From Thermoanaerobaculia bacterium (GTDB lineage Bacteria; Acidobacteriota; Thermoanaerobaculia; Thermoanaerobaculales; Sulfomarinibacteraceae), in the NCBI GenBank assembly GCA_027061805.1, contig JAMOWA010000059.1:186001-250000 (forward strand): 64,000 nucleotides of DNA, in the 5' to 3' direction. The stretch's first letter is position 1. Every line of letters begins with the position of its first letter. The notes under the pieces were generated by a model. That model saw nothing but the letters and a program-made list of their open reading frames with translations. It was not told the DNA's origin and made no database searches. This document shows positions 31,293 to 39,225 of this stretch, piece by piece. Position numbers and translations under genes: made by a program.

Positions 31293-32011
31293 CAGCTGCC
31301 TCGCTCCGGCGGCCGTGCCGCCGCTCCATCCGCCCCGAGGGTCTGGAGGATGTGGCTGATCACCAGGTCCAGCGCCGCCTCGTTGAACCCACCCTCGGGG
31401 ATGATGACATCGGCCCACCTCCTGGACGGCTCCACGAATTCCAGGTGCATGGGGCGGACCGTTCCCAGGTACTGGTGCACCACGCTCTCCACGGTGCGCC
31501 CGCGCTCCCGGAGGTCCCGGTCCAGGCGGCGGATGAATCGGATGTCGGGATCGGTGTCCACGAAGATCTTGAGGTCCATGAGCTCTCGGAGCCCGGGTTC
31601 CGCCAGCACCAGGATCCCCTCCACGAGGACGATGGGACGGGGCTCCATCCACTCCGCATCGGGGAGGCGAACGTGGCGGGCGTAGTCGTAGACGGGAACC
31701 GGGGCGGGCCTGCCGGACTTGAGGAGCCCGAGGTGCGCCACCATCAGGGGGGTCTCCAGGGCGTCCGGGTGGTCGAAGTTGTGGTGGATCAGCTTCTCGG
31801 ATGGGAGCCCGGAGAGGTCCCGGTAGTACCGGTCGTGGGTGATCACCACCACCCGGTCCGATCCGACCCGCCGGACGATCTCCGCCGCCACGGTGCTCTT
31901 GCCCGAACCGCTGCCGCCGGCGACCCCGATGACCAGCGTTCCCGTGTCTTCCCCCGGTGTGGAGCGCTCGTGCTCCGCCGGAACCTCCCGAAGGGGCGAG
32001 GGGAACGTCAT
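31292..32011 (-). CDS. udk: Uridine kinase-like P-loop kinase
   Basis: A 239-aa kinase of the PRK/Udk family. The P-loop AGGSGSGKS spans residues 31-39; THDRYYRDL, NFDHPDAL and VLVEGILVLAEPGLRELMDLKIFVDTD match uridine kinase blocks. It phosphorylates uridine and cytidine in pyrimidine salvage. A 25-residue polar N-terminal extension precedes the core. The ATG lies 16 bases downstream of the TPR-gene stop and has no strong Shine-Dalgarno. Confidence 0.88.
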   Translation of the reverse strand: MTFPSPLREVPAEHERSTPGEDTGTLVIGVAGGSGSGKSTVAAEIVRRVGSDRVVVITHDRYYRDLSGLPSEKLIHHNFDHPDALETPLMVAHLGLLKSGRPAPVPVYDYARHVRLPDAEWMEPRPIVLVEGILVLAEPGLRELMDLKIFVDTDPDIRFIRRLDRDLRERGRTVESVVHQYLGTVRPMHLEFVEPSRRWADVIIPEGGFNEAALDLVISHILQTLGADGAAARPPERGS

Positions 32012-32027
32012 GGTCCGCAGCCAGCCG

Positions 32028-32969
32028 TCACAGGTACTTGAGCGTCTCGGTGACGGTGGCCGCGTCGGGGCCGTCCGGGGCCACCTCCAGGTACCGCTGG
32101 AGCTTCTCCCTGGCACCCGCCATGTCACCGCTCCGGAGCAGGAGCATGCCGTACTCGTAGAGGCACTTGGGAAAGTCGGGATCGACCTCCAGGCACTTCT
32201 CCAGGAGAGGCCTGGCATGCTCGTCGTCCATCTTGTTCAGGTACCCCGCCGCCTCGTTGAAGATGGTGGCCGGATCGTCCGGGTTCAGCTGCTGGTAGAG
32301 GGCGAGGTACTTCTGGTGCGCCTCCATGTCCCCCAGCTCCCTGGAGGCGTTGGCGGCCACGGCGGCGCACTTGACGGCCTCGTCGTCGAGCTCGAGGCAT
32401 TTCCTGGCGTCGGCCATGGCGGCCGTGTGGTCACCGGCCTGGAAATCGAGCTCGGCCAGGGCCGTCCAGGCCCCCAGCAGGTCCGGCATGATGGAGACGG
32501 CCTCGCGGAGCCTGGCCCGCGCCCCCTCCTTGTCGCCCTTCTCCAGGAGCTCCCGTCCCTCCATCAGCTCCCTGTAGCCGGGCTGCTCCATGAGCTTCTG
32601 CTGCTCCTGCACCTGCATCTCCTGCGGGGTCTTGAGCACCCAGTCGAACTCGTTGTCCGTGCTGCCCACGGACACCTTGAATTCCTCGAGGAGGTAGGGA
32701 ACGAAGCCCGGGGCCTCCACCTTCACCTGGTAGTGCCGGGTGGCGTCGAGGATGACGAAGCTGAAGGTCCCGTCGTCCCTGACGTCCACCACCTTCTTGT
32801 AACCCTCGATGGCCTTGGAGGTGAGCGTGATGGTGGCGTCCTTGATGGGGTTGCCCTTGCTGTCCTTCACCGTGCCCCTGACCCTGGCCTGCGCGCCTGC
32901 CAGGACTGTCACGGCCACGGCCAGGCCAAGGATGGTCATCAATGTCGATGTGATCGCGATTCGCTTCAT
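32028..32969 (-). CDS. Exported protein with carboxypeptidase-regulatory-like and TPR domains
   Basis: A 313-aa secreted or lipoprotein-like protein. The signal peptide is about residues 1-27 (MKRIAI start, cleavage near AGAQA). A carboxypeptidase D-regulatory-like beta domain follows (RVRGTVKDSKGNPIKDATITL), then at least four TPR-like helical hairpins to the C-terminus. GGAGG precedes the ATG by six bases. It probably mediates protein interactions in the periplasm; the partner is unknown. Confidence 0.8.
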   Translation of the reverse strand: MKRIAITSTLMTILGLAVAVTVLAGAQARVRGTVKDSKGNPIKDATITLTSKAIEGYKKVVDVRDDGTFSFVILDATRHYQVKVEAPGFVPYLLEEFKVSVGSTDNEFDWVLKTPQEMQVQEQQKLMEQPGYRELMEGRELLEKGDKEGARARLREAVSIMPDLLGAWTALAELDFQAGDHTAAMADARKCLELDDEAVKCAAVAANASRELGDMEAHQKYLALYQQLNPDDPATIFNEAAGYLNKMDDEHARPLLEKCLEVDPDFPKCLYEYGMLLLRSGDMAGAREKLQRYLEVAPDGPDAATVTETLKYL

Positions 32970-33005
32970 GGAGTACCTCCGGATTGCGGTTGAACACCGC
33001 TTCCA

Positions 33006-33034
33006 AGCATACCGTTGTTCCGCAAGACCCTCAA
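33006..33034 (-). promoter_or_regulatory. Promoter of the TPR-udk-MinD operon
   Basis: On the minus strand TTGAGG (33034-33029), a 17-base spacer and TATGCT (33011-33006). The predicted start lies about 30 bases before the TPR-gene ATG. Good sigma-70-type match. Confidence 0.65.
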
Positions 33035-33046
33035 TCCTTGCGGGAA

Positions 33047-33955
33047 TCATTCTGCTGCACCGAGTCCGAGCATGCCCCGGATCACGTGGCGGGCCACGGT
33101 GGGGTTCTCCCTGAGGCGCCGGACGGAGTAGGGATACCAGTCACGGCCGTAGGGAACGTAGACCCGGAGTCGGTGACCGTGATCCAGGATGATCTTCCGG
33201 AGCTGGGGATCGACCCCCAGGAGCATCTGGAACTCGTACCGGTCGGGGGAGACCCCGAGCCTGTCCACCAGCATCATGCCGGCCCAGACCAGGTGCTCGT
33301 CGTGGGTGGCGATGCCCACGTGGGCCTCCCCCGCCAGGAGCTTTTCCAGGCCGGCGATGAAGTTGGCCCGGATCGTGTGGAAGTCCTTCCAGGCGATCTC
33401 GCGGGGCTCCCTGTAGATACCCTTGCACAGCCGGACGTTCGGGTTCATGGGGAGGAGGTCCCCGATGTCGGACAGGGTCCGGCGCATGTAGGCCTGGAGC
33501 ACCACCCCCACGTTGCCGTACCGCTCCTGGAGGTCGCGGTAGATGCGGAGCGTGGCATCGGTGCAGCTGTGGTCCTCCATGTCGATCCGGACGAAGTTGC
33601 CGTGGGAGGCGGCCAGCTTCACGATCTTCTCGGCGTTGGCCCGGCAGTACTCCTCGTCGATCCTCAGGCCCAGGAGTGTGAGCTTGATGGAGACGTTGCA
33701 ATCCAGCCCGAGCTCCTCGATGGTGTCGAAGATGCGGATGTACTCGGCCACGGCGGCCTCCGCCTTCTCCCGTTCCTGGACCTCCTCGCCCAGGACGTCC
33801 ACGGTGGCCATGGCCCCCTCGGCGTTGAGCTCGCGGATGGTCCGGACGGCATCCTCGAGGGTCTCGCCCGCCACGTACCGCCGGGCCACGGCGCCCACCA
33901 CGAACTTCGGTACCAGCGGCAGCCCGTGCCTGACCATGGAATCGAATACGCTCAC
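33047..33955 (-). CDS. Proline dehydrogenase
   Basis: A monofunctional PRODH (302 aa), the FAD enzyme that oxidises proline to pyrroline-5-carboxylate and passes electrons to quinone. Core barrel blocks are visible: VSIKLTLLG, FVRIDMEDHS, VGVVLQAYMRRT, RLCKGIYREP, GIATHDEHLV and the C-terminal VPYGRDWYPYSVRRLRENP. GTG 33955 is preceded by GGAGG. No P5C dehydrogenase gene is nearby. The preceding comF gene ends 15 bases upstream, so the two are probably cotranscribed. Confidence 0.93.
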   Translation of the reverse strand: MSVFDSMVRHGLPLVPKFVVGAVARRYVAGETLEDAVRTIRELNAEGAMATVDVLGEEVQEREKAEAAVAEYIRIFDTIEELGLDCNVSIKLTLLGLRIDEEYCRANAEKIVKLAASHGNFVRIDMEDHSCTDATLRIYRDLQERYGNVGVVLQAYMRRTLSDIGDLLPMNPNVRLCKGIYREPREIAWKDFHTIRANFIAGLEKLLAGEAHVGIATHDEHLVWAGMMLVDRLGVSPDRYEFQMLLGVDPQLRKIILDHGHRLRVYVPYGRDWYPYSVRRLRENPTVARHVIRGMLGLGAAE

Positions 33956-33970
33956 ACCGACCTCCCGAGA

Positions 33971-34699
33971 TCACGAAGCTGCGGCCAGCACGGCCACGTA
34001 GACGGTTTCGATACCGGCCCCCCGGAGGGCCTCCGAGGCCCTTCGCAGCGTGGCGCCGGTGGCCATCACGTCATCCACCAGGAGAACGGGGCCCGCGGGG
34101 ACCCTCGTCCGGACGGAGAAGGCTCTCGCGGGAAGGGAACGGCGCCGGGCACGGCTCCGCGTGGCCTGCCGGCCCAGGCCGTGACGGCGGAGCACCCCGT
34201 GGTGCGGCAGGCCCAGGGAGGCCGCCACCTCCCGTGCGAGCAGCCCGGCGGTGGACCAGCCGCGGCGGAGGCGGTGCCAGGGGTGGGTCGGCACGGGGAC
34301 CACGCACGTGGGTTCCTCCGGCCACGGTGCCGAGGCCACTCTGGCGGCGAGCCGTCGCCCCAGGGGCCGGGCCACCTCGTCGTGGCCGTGGTGCTTCAGC
34401 GCCAGGATCGCCCTCCGGAGGTTGCCCTCGTACGAGCCCCACACCACGGTCCCGTCCTGGGGGGGTGGCGCATCGCCGCACGCGAGACAGTGGGGCTCGG
34501 AGGGATCCATGGGCGCCCCGCACCAGGGACAGCGGCCCTCCGGGTCCGGGACCACCGCAGACCAGCATGTGCCGCACAGCCCCCGGCCGGGACCCCGCAG
34601 GGGTTCGGCACAGATGGCACAGGTCCCGGGAAGCAGCGCGTCACGCAGCCCGGCGGCGAGGGTCAGGCCCGACACGGAGTGTATCGTACCAGAATTCAC
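33971..34699 (-). CDS. comF: ComF-family amidophosphoribosyltransferase-like protein
   Basis: A 242-aa protein with an N-terminal double zinc finger (CAIC, CGTC, CPWCG, CLACG) and a phosphoribosyltransferase domain with the PRPP loop VLLVDDVMATGATL. ComF supports uptake of transforming DNA, and dprA is also in this window. The start is uncertain: GTG 34699 is the longest reading, while GTG 34675 gives a more typical N-terminus (VSGLTLAAGLRDALLPG) and lies seven bases after a TACGAT. Confidence 0.85.
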   Translation of the reverse strand: MNSGTIHSVSGLTLAAGLRDALLPGTCAICAEPLRGPGRGLCGTCWSAVVPDPEGRCPWCGAPMDPSEPHCLACGDAPPPQDGTVVWGSYEGNLRRAILALKHHGHDEVARPLGRRLAARVASAPWPEEPTCVVPVPTHPWHRLRRGWSTAGLLAREVAASLGLPHHGVLRRHGLGRQATRSRARRRSLPARAFSVRTRVPAGPVLLVDDVMATGATLRRASEALRGAGIETVYVAVLAAAS

Positions 34700-34715
34700 A
34701 AGCCCGGAAGCCCGC

Positions 34716-34721
34716 TATACT
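34716..34721 (+). promoter_or_regulatory. -10 box of a leaderless yjbQ transcript
   Basis: TATACT ends six bases before the yjbQ ATG. TTCACA at 34695-34700 is a possible -35 with a short 15-base spacer. There is no Shine-Dalgarno, so the mRNA probably starts at or next to the ATG. Confidence 0.5.
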
Positions 34722-34727
34722 GGCCCC

Positions 34728-35156
34728 ATGACGGTGTGTCACACGAACCTGCGGATCCGGACCTCGGGCCACGGGGACGTCCACGACCTGACACCCTCCC
34801 TCGTGGAGTGGCTCGCCGGGAACGGCGCCCGGGAGGGACTGGTGACGGTCTTCGTCCCGGGATCGACGGCGGCCGTCACCACCATCGAGTTCGAACCGGG
34901 CGCGCTGGAGGACCTGGAGGAGGCCCTGGAGCGGGTGGCGCCGTCGGACAGGTCCTACCACCACGACCGTCGCTGGGGGGACGGCAACGGCTTCTCCCAC
35001 CTCCGGGCCGCACTGCTGGGGCCGTCGGTGACCGTGCCCGTGACGGACGGGAGGCCGGTGACCGGCACCTGGCAGCAGGTGGTGCTCGTGGAGTGCGACA
35101 ACCGCCCCAGGGACCGCAGCGTGGTGCTGACCTTCGTGGGGGAGGCCGGGAGCTGA
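34728..35156 (+). CDS. yjbQ: YjbQ-family (UPF0047) protein
   Basis: A 142-aa single-domain protein of the YjbQ family, whose E. coli member has weak thiamine-phosphate synthase activity. Family blocks seen: FVPGSTAAVTTIE, YHHDRRWGDGNGFSHLRAALLGPSVTVPV and GTWQQVVLVECDNRPRDR. Its physiological role remains unclear in the family. It has no Shine-Dalgarno and a -10 box six bases away (see the promoter at 34716). The next gene starts in its stop codon. Confidence 0.9.
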   Translation: MTVCHTNLRIRTSGHGDVHDLTPSLVEWLAGNGAREGLVTVFVPGSTAAVTTIEFEPGALEDLEEALERVAPSDRSYHHDRRWGDGNGFSHLRAALLGPSVTVPVTDGRPVTGTWQQVVLVECDNRPRDRSVVLTFVGEAGS

Positions 35157-35551
35157 TGCCCCATCTCGTGCTCGATGGCTGGGAGCGGCCCACGCGGTGG
35201 ACGGGAGGGCTCGGCCCCTCGGTCCACCGGTGGGGCCGGGCGGTGCTCAAGACCTCCGGCTGGTGGCGCCGTCACGACGACGAGGCCCTCCTGGTGGAGG
35301 GGGTGGTGGTGGAGTACGCCCGGCCGCTGCACCCGGTGGCCCTGGTGGCCGCCCACCACGGCCAGACCATCGTGCGCCTGTGGCCCGCCGTGACGGTGGA
35401 GCGGACCCGGGCCGTGCAGCGGTGGCTGGCCGTGATCGCCCGGGCGCTCCAGGACCACGGGGCCGGGGAGCTCGTCGCCACCAACATCCCCCGGGAGCTG
35501 TGGGAGGATCTCGGTCTCCGGGAGGGCGGAGGGGCCGGGCCGGGCTCCTGA
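35156..35551 (+). CDS. Hypothetical protein coupled to yjbQ
   Basis: 131 aa, not recognised. It begins one base inside the yjbQ stop (TGATG), so it is cotranslated with yjbQ. It is soluble, rich in Trp, Arg and His, and contains VEGVVVEYARPLHPVALVAA and a C-terminal helix ERTRAVQRWLAVIARALQ. No signal peptide, membrane helix or metal motif is apparent. It converges with the WcaJ-type gene, with six bases between stops. Confidence 0.6.
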   Translation: MPHLVLDGWERPTRWTGGLGPSVHRWGRAVLKTSGWWRRHDDEALLVEGVVVEYARPLHPVALVAAHHGQTIVRLWPAVTVERTRAVQRWLAVIARALQDHGAGELVATNIPRELWEDLGLREGGGAGPGS

Positions 35552-35557
35552 GCCGTC

Positions 35558-36970
35558 TCAGCCCGTCTGGGGGGAGCGCCGCCGGCGCCACGTGGAGGCC
35601 ACGGTCAGCCAGATGATGCGCAGGTCCAGCGCCAGGCTCCAGTTCTCGATGTAGTAGAGGTCGGCCGCCATGCGCTTGCGGATGGAGGTGTCGCCCCGGA
35701 GCCCGTTGACCTGGGCCCAGCCGGTGAGCCCGGCCCGGACCCAGTGGCGGGCCATGTACTCGGGGTAGCGGTTGCGGAAACGCTCCACGAACTCCGGCCG
35801 CTCCGGCCGGGGCCCCACCAGGGACATGTCGCCCTTGAGGATGTTGAACAGCTGGGGGAGCTCGTCCAGGTTGGTGCGCCGCAGGAAGGCGCCGATCCGG
35901 GTGACCCTGGGGTCCCTGTTCCGGGTCCACTGGGCCTCCCCGTCGGGCTCGGCGTCCACCCGCATGGAGCGGAACTTGTACATGCGGAAGGAACGGCCGT
36001 CCAGGCCCATGCGGACCTGGCTGTAGAAGACCGGACCACCGTCCTCGCGCCTGATGAGCAGCGCGATCACGGGAAACAGGGGTGCCGTCAGGGCCAGGCC
36101 CAGAAGCGCCCCGGCGATGTCCATGGCCCTCTTGACGAGCCGGTTGAAGCCCTCCAGCGGAATCTGGGTCAGGTTGATGACGGGGATGCCGTCCAGGTCC
36201 TCCACCCCGGCCCGCAGCACGTAGTACTGGAGCAGGTCGGGGACCACCTTGATCTCCACCAGGAGCTGGCCCGCCCGCCGGATGAGCTGGACCGTCTTGT
36301 GGTGGGCGGACAGGGGCAGGGCGAGCAGCACCTGGTCCACGCTCCGCTCGCGGACCACCCGCTCCAGGTCCTGGGTGGTGCCGAGCACGGGGACGCCGTC
36401 CAGCTCCCTCTGCTGCTTGCCGGGGTCGTCGTCCAGGAAGCCCACCACGCGGAAGCCGTACTCCCGGTGCTCCTCCAGCCGCTCCACCACCTGGCGCCCC
36501 AGCTCCCCGGCTCCCACCACGAGGACGTTCTGGAGGTTGCCGCCGGAGCGCCGGATGCGCTTGAGCGCCGCGGCGATGGCCCAGCGCACCAGGGCCACCA
36601 GGATCACGTCCACCACGGCGAAGATGCCCAGCACCATCCGGGAGTAGGAGAAGTCGCGGTAGAAGCTGAGGCCCGCGGTCAGGAGGGCCGTGGCCAGCGC
36701 CACGCCCACCACCACCCGGACGGACTCGTCGAAGCGGGAACGCGCCCTGCGTCGCTGGTAGAGCCCCTGGAAGTAGAAGACCACGGGCCACAGGATGGTG
36801 GTCACGGGGATGAGCCGCAGGTAGGGGCCCAGCTCGGGCACCCCCTTGGTCACCGGGACGATCTCCACGGCGAACCGCAGCCAGTACGCCAGGAGCATGG
36901 CCACCGCGGTGGCCAGCACGTCGCCCACCAGCTGGAGGACCACCTGGAGCTGGCGGCGGCGGGCGATCAT
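35558..36970 (-). CDS. Undecaprenyl-phosphate sugar-1-phosphate transferase (WcaJ/PssY type)
   Basis: Initiating enzyme of surface-polysaccharide assembly (470 aa). Four to five N-terminal membrane helices are followed by a Rossmann-like domain (NVLVVGAGELGRQV) and the C-terminal bacterial sugar transferase domain: a VKRAMDIAGALLGL re-entrant helix, VGPRPERPEFVERF and GLTGWAQVNGLRGDTS. It loads hexose-1-phosphate onto undecaprenyl phosphate. It is the third gene of a minus-strand run with two GT4 genes and overlaps the preceding one (ATGA). Confidence 0.92.
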   Translation of the reverse strand: MIARRRQLQVVLQLVGDVLATAVAMLLAYWLRFAVEIVPVTKGVPELGPYLRLIPVTTILWPVVFYFQGLYQRRRARSRFDESVRVVVGVALATALLTAGLSFYRDFSYSRMVLGIFAVVDVILVALVRWAIAAALKRIRRSGGNLQNVLVVGAGELGRQVVERLEEHREYGFRVVGFLDDDPGKQQRELDGVPVLGTTQDLERVVRERSVDQVLLALPLSAHHKTVQLIRRAGQLLVEIKVVPDLLQYYVLRAGVEDLDGIPVINLTQIPLEGFNRLVKRAMDIAGALLGLALTAPLFPVIALLIRREDGGPVFYSQVRMGLDGRSFRMYKFRSMRVDAEPDGEAQWTRNRDPRVTRIGAFLRRTNLDELPQLFNILKGDMSLVGPRPERPEFVERFRNRYPEYMARHWVRAGLTGWAQVNGLRGDTSIRKRMAADLYYIENWSLALDLRIIWLTVASTWRRRRSPQTG

Positions 36971-38061
36971 CCGGAGATCTCCCGGAACCCGAGCCGGTCG
37001 AGAAGGAAACGGAAGCGCAGCAGGAAGGCCTCCCGGGAGAAGACCCGGGCGCGGTCGCGGAGCTCCGCCGGGTCCCACCGGCGCCCGAGTACCTGGAGTG
37101 CCGCCTCGGAGAGGCTCTCCACGGTGGGCTCGGCGGCCAGGGCCCCCTCCCGTCCGGGGCGGACGATGTCCTCGGTGCCCGAGGCGCGAAGTCCGACCAC
37201 CGGTGTGCCGGAGGCCAGGGCCTCCACGGTGACCATGCCGAAGTCCTCCACGTTGGGCACCAGGAGGGCCGCGGCGCTCCGGTAGGCCTCCCGGAGCTCC
37301 TCCCGGGTCACCCAGCCCAGGAATGTGACGTCGGGTGGCGCCATGTGCCGCAACCTGGATTCCATGGGTCCTGCTCCCACGATCCGGAGCGGCCTGCCGA
37401 TGGTGTGGGCGACCTGCATCGCGAGCTCCACCCTCTTGTACGGAACGAGGGCGGCCACCGTCAGGAGGTGGTCGCCCCGCTCGCCTCCCGGGGTGAAGAA
37501 CTCCGTGTCCACCGGTGGCGGCACCACCTCGGCCGGGCGGTTCCAGTAGTGGCGGATCCGCCAGGCCACCAGGCGGGAGTTGGCCATGAGGCGGTCCACC
37601 CGGGCCGAGGAGACCATGTCCCACTGGCGCAGATGGGCCAGCTCCATCTGGATGAGCGGGCGGAGTGGCCTTGGAAACCCGTGGAGATACCGCTCGCGCT
37701 GGTCCCAGGCGTAGCGCATGGGGGTGTGGATGTAGCTCAGGTGGAAGGCCCCGGGAGGCGGGATGACCCCCTTGGCCACGGCGTGGCTCGTGGAGATCAC
37801 GAGGTCGGCGTTGGGGAAGGTGAAGGACTCGATGGCGGCGGGCATGAAGGGCAGGAGGTGGCGCCACCTCCGCCCCCCGAAGGAGAGCGCCTGGAGCCAG
37901 GAGGTCCGGATGGGGTGTTCCTCCAGCTCCCGCGAGACGCTTCCGGGGCGATGCACCAGCGTGTAGATGGGAGCCCCGGGAAAGAGCCGGGCGATCTCGT
38001 GGAGCACCCACTCGCCGCCCCGCATCCCCGTGAGCCAGTCGTGGACCAGCGCCACCCTCAT
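36967..38061 (-). CDS. Family 4 glycosyltransferase
   Basis: A 364-aa GT-B enzyme. It has an N-terminal Rossmann half starting MRVALVHDWLTGMRGGE and a C-terminal nucleotide-sugar-binding half with VPPPVDTEFF, VAALVPYKRVELA and the E-X7-E type VPNVEDFGMVTVEALASGTPVV. It lacks membrane helices and should act at the inner face of the membrane on the lipid-linked glycan. Both ends overlap neighbouring genes. Confidence 0.9.
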   Translation of the reverse strand: MRVALVHDWLTGMRGGEWVLHEIARLFPGAPIYTLVHRPGSVSRELEEHPIRTSWLQALSFGGRRWRHLLPFMPAAIESFTFPNADLVISTSHAVAKGVIPPPGAFHLSYIHTPMRYAWDQRERYLHGFPRPLRPLIQMELAHLRQWDMVSSARVDRLMANSRLVAWRIRHYWNRPAEVVPPPVDTEFFTPGGERGDHLLTVAALVPYKRVELAMQVAHTIGRPLRIVGAGPMESRLRHMAPPDVTFLGWVTREELREAYRSAAALLVPNVEDFGMVTVEALASGTPVVGLRASGTEDIVRPGREGALAAEPTVESLSEAALQVLGRRWDPAELRDRARVFSREAFLLRFRFLLDRLGFREISG

Positions 38062-39179
38062 GACACCACCTCCCCCAGGGCCTGACGGTACACGTTCACG
38101 GTGGCCTCCACCGTGGCGCCCCAGGTCATGGATTCCGCCCGCCGGCGTCCCGCCTCCACCATCAGCCTCCGGAGGGGGTCGTCCACCAGCACGCGCTGCA
38201 TGGCCTCGGCCACCTCCTCGGCGCTCAGCGGGTCCACCAGCCTGGCCACCCCCTCCCCCAGCTCCCGGAGCGCCCCCACGTTGGAGGTCACCACCGGAAG
38301 GCCGGCGCACATGGCCTCCAGCACGGGCAGGCCGAACCCCTCGTAGAGGGCCACGTGCACCAGGACCGACGACAGATGATACAGCCCCACCAGATCGCGG
38401 CGGGGCACCCGCCCCAGGAAACGGGTCCGGTCGGCGAGGCCCAGCCGGGCGGCCCGACGGGCCAGCGGCGAGTCCGGACCACCCCCGCCCACCACCACCA
38501 GCTGGCCCGGCAGACGGTGGCGCGTGACCGCCAGGTGGAAGGCCCGCAGCAGCACGTCCAGGTTCTTGTGCGGCTTGTCGTTGCTCACGGCGAGGAAGAC
38601 GGGGGGGCGGATGCCGTACCGCTCCCGGAGCGCGTCGAGCTCCTCCCGCGGCGGGCGGTCGCCCAGGGAGGGGTCCACCCCGTTGGGGACCACCTGGATC
38701 CGCTCGGGGTCGGCACCGAAGAGCTGGACCAGGTCGTTCCGGGAGGCCCGGGACACCGTGATGACCCTGCGGGCCCGCGTGAGGGCGAGCCGCATCATGG
38801 TCCGCAGGTACCAGAGGCCGGCCTGGTACCGCCGCCGCGGGGGGTAGAACAGCTGGATCACGTCGTGGATGGTGACCACCACGGGGCGGTGGAGGAGCAC
38901 GGGGACCACGTAGTGGGGGATGTGGACCAGGTCGGCCCGCTCGCGCAGGAGGGCCGCGGGAACCCTGAGGTGCTCGGCCACGGAGTAGCCCGGTGCCGCC
39001 ACCTCCAGGATCCGCGCCCCCGGGGCCAGTTTCCTGGCCCTGGGCTCGTGCCCCGTCCGGACCAGGAGCACGAGCTCCAGATCGCTCCGGGCATCCAGCC
39101 CCTCCACCAGGTGGGTGAGGTAGGTCCCGATCCCGTAGTCGGTCAGCTTCCGGGCGTCCAGCGCGAGTCTCATGGGCAC
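38058..39179 (-). CDS. Family 4 glycosyltransferase
   Basis: A 373-aa GT-B glycosyltransferase. It shows LVHIPHYVVPV, VVPNGVDPSLG, FLAVSNDKPHKNLDVLLRAF and the donor-site block VALYEGFGLPVLEAMCAGLPVV. GTG 39179 is used because a TAGAAT box ends six bases before it; ATG 39173 lies two codons inside. It is the first gene of the minus-strand polysaccharide run and is divergent from the giant membrane protein. Confidence 0.9.
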   Translation of the reverse strand: MPMRLALDARKLTDYGIGTYLTHLVEGLDARSDLELVLLVRTGHEPRARKLAPGARILEVAAPGYSVAEHLRVPAALLRERADLVHIPHYVVPVLLHRPVVVTIHDVIQLFYPPRRRYQAGLWYLRTMMRLALTRARRVITVSRASRNDLVQLFGADPERIQVVPNGVDPSLGDRPPREELDALRERYGIRPPVFLAVSNDKPHKNLDVLLRAFHLAVTRHRLPGQLVVVGGGGPDSPLARRAARLGLADRTRFLGRVPRRDLVGLYHLSSVLVHVALYEGFGLPVLEAMCAGLPVVTSNVGALRELGEGVARLVDPLSAEEVAEAMQRVLVDDPLRRLMVEAGRRRAESMTWGATVEATVNVYRQALGEVVS

Positions 39180-39185
39180 GGCGCC

Positions 39186-39191
39186 ATTCTA
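39186..39191 (-). promoter_or_regulatory. -10 box of a leaderless GT4 transcript
   Basis: TAGAAT on the minus strand, six bases before GTG 39179. No Shine-Dalgarno and no clear -35. Confidence 0.45.
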
Positions 39192-39210
39192 CGCTGTGGA
39201 GGCCGGTGGG

Positions 39211-39216
39211 TATACT
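39211..39216 (+). promoter_or_regulatory. -10 box upstream of the giant membrane protein
   Basis: TATACT lies nine bases before ATG 39226, divergent from the TAGAAT at 39186. The transcript would have a leader of only a few bases. Confidence 0.4.
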
Positions 39217-39225
39217 GGAACCCCG

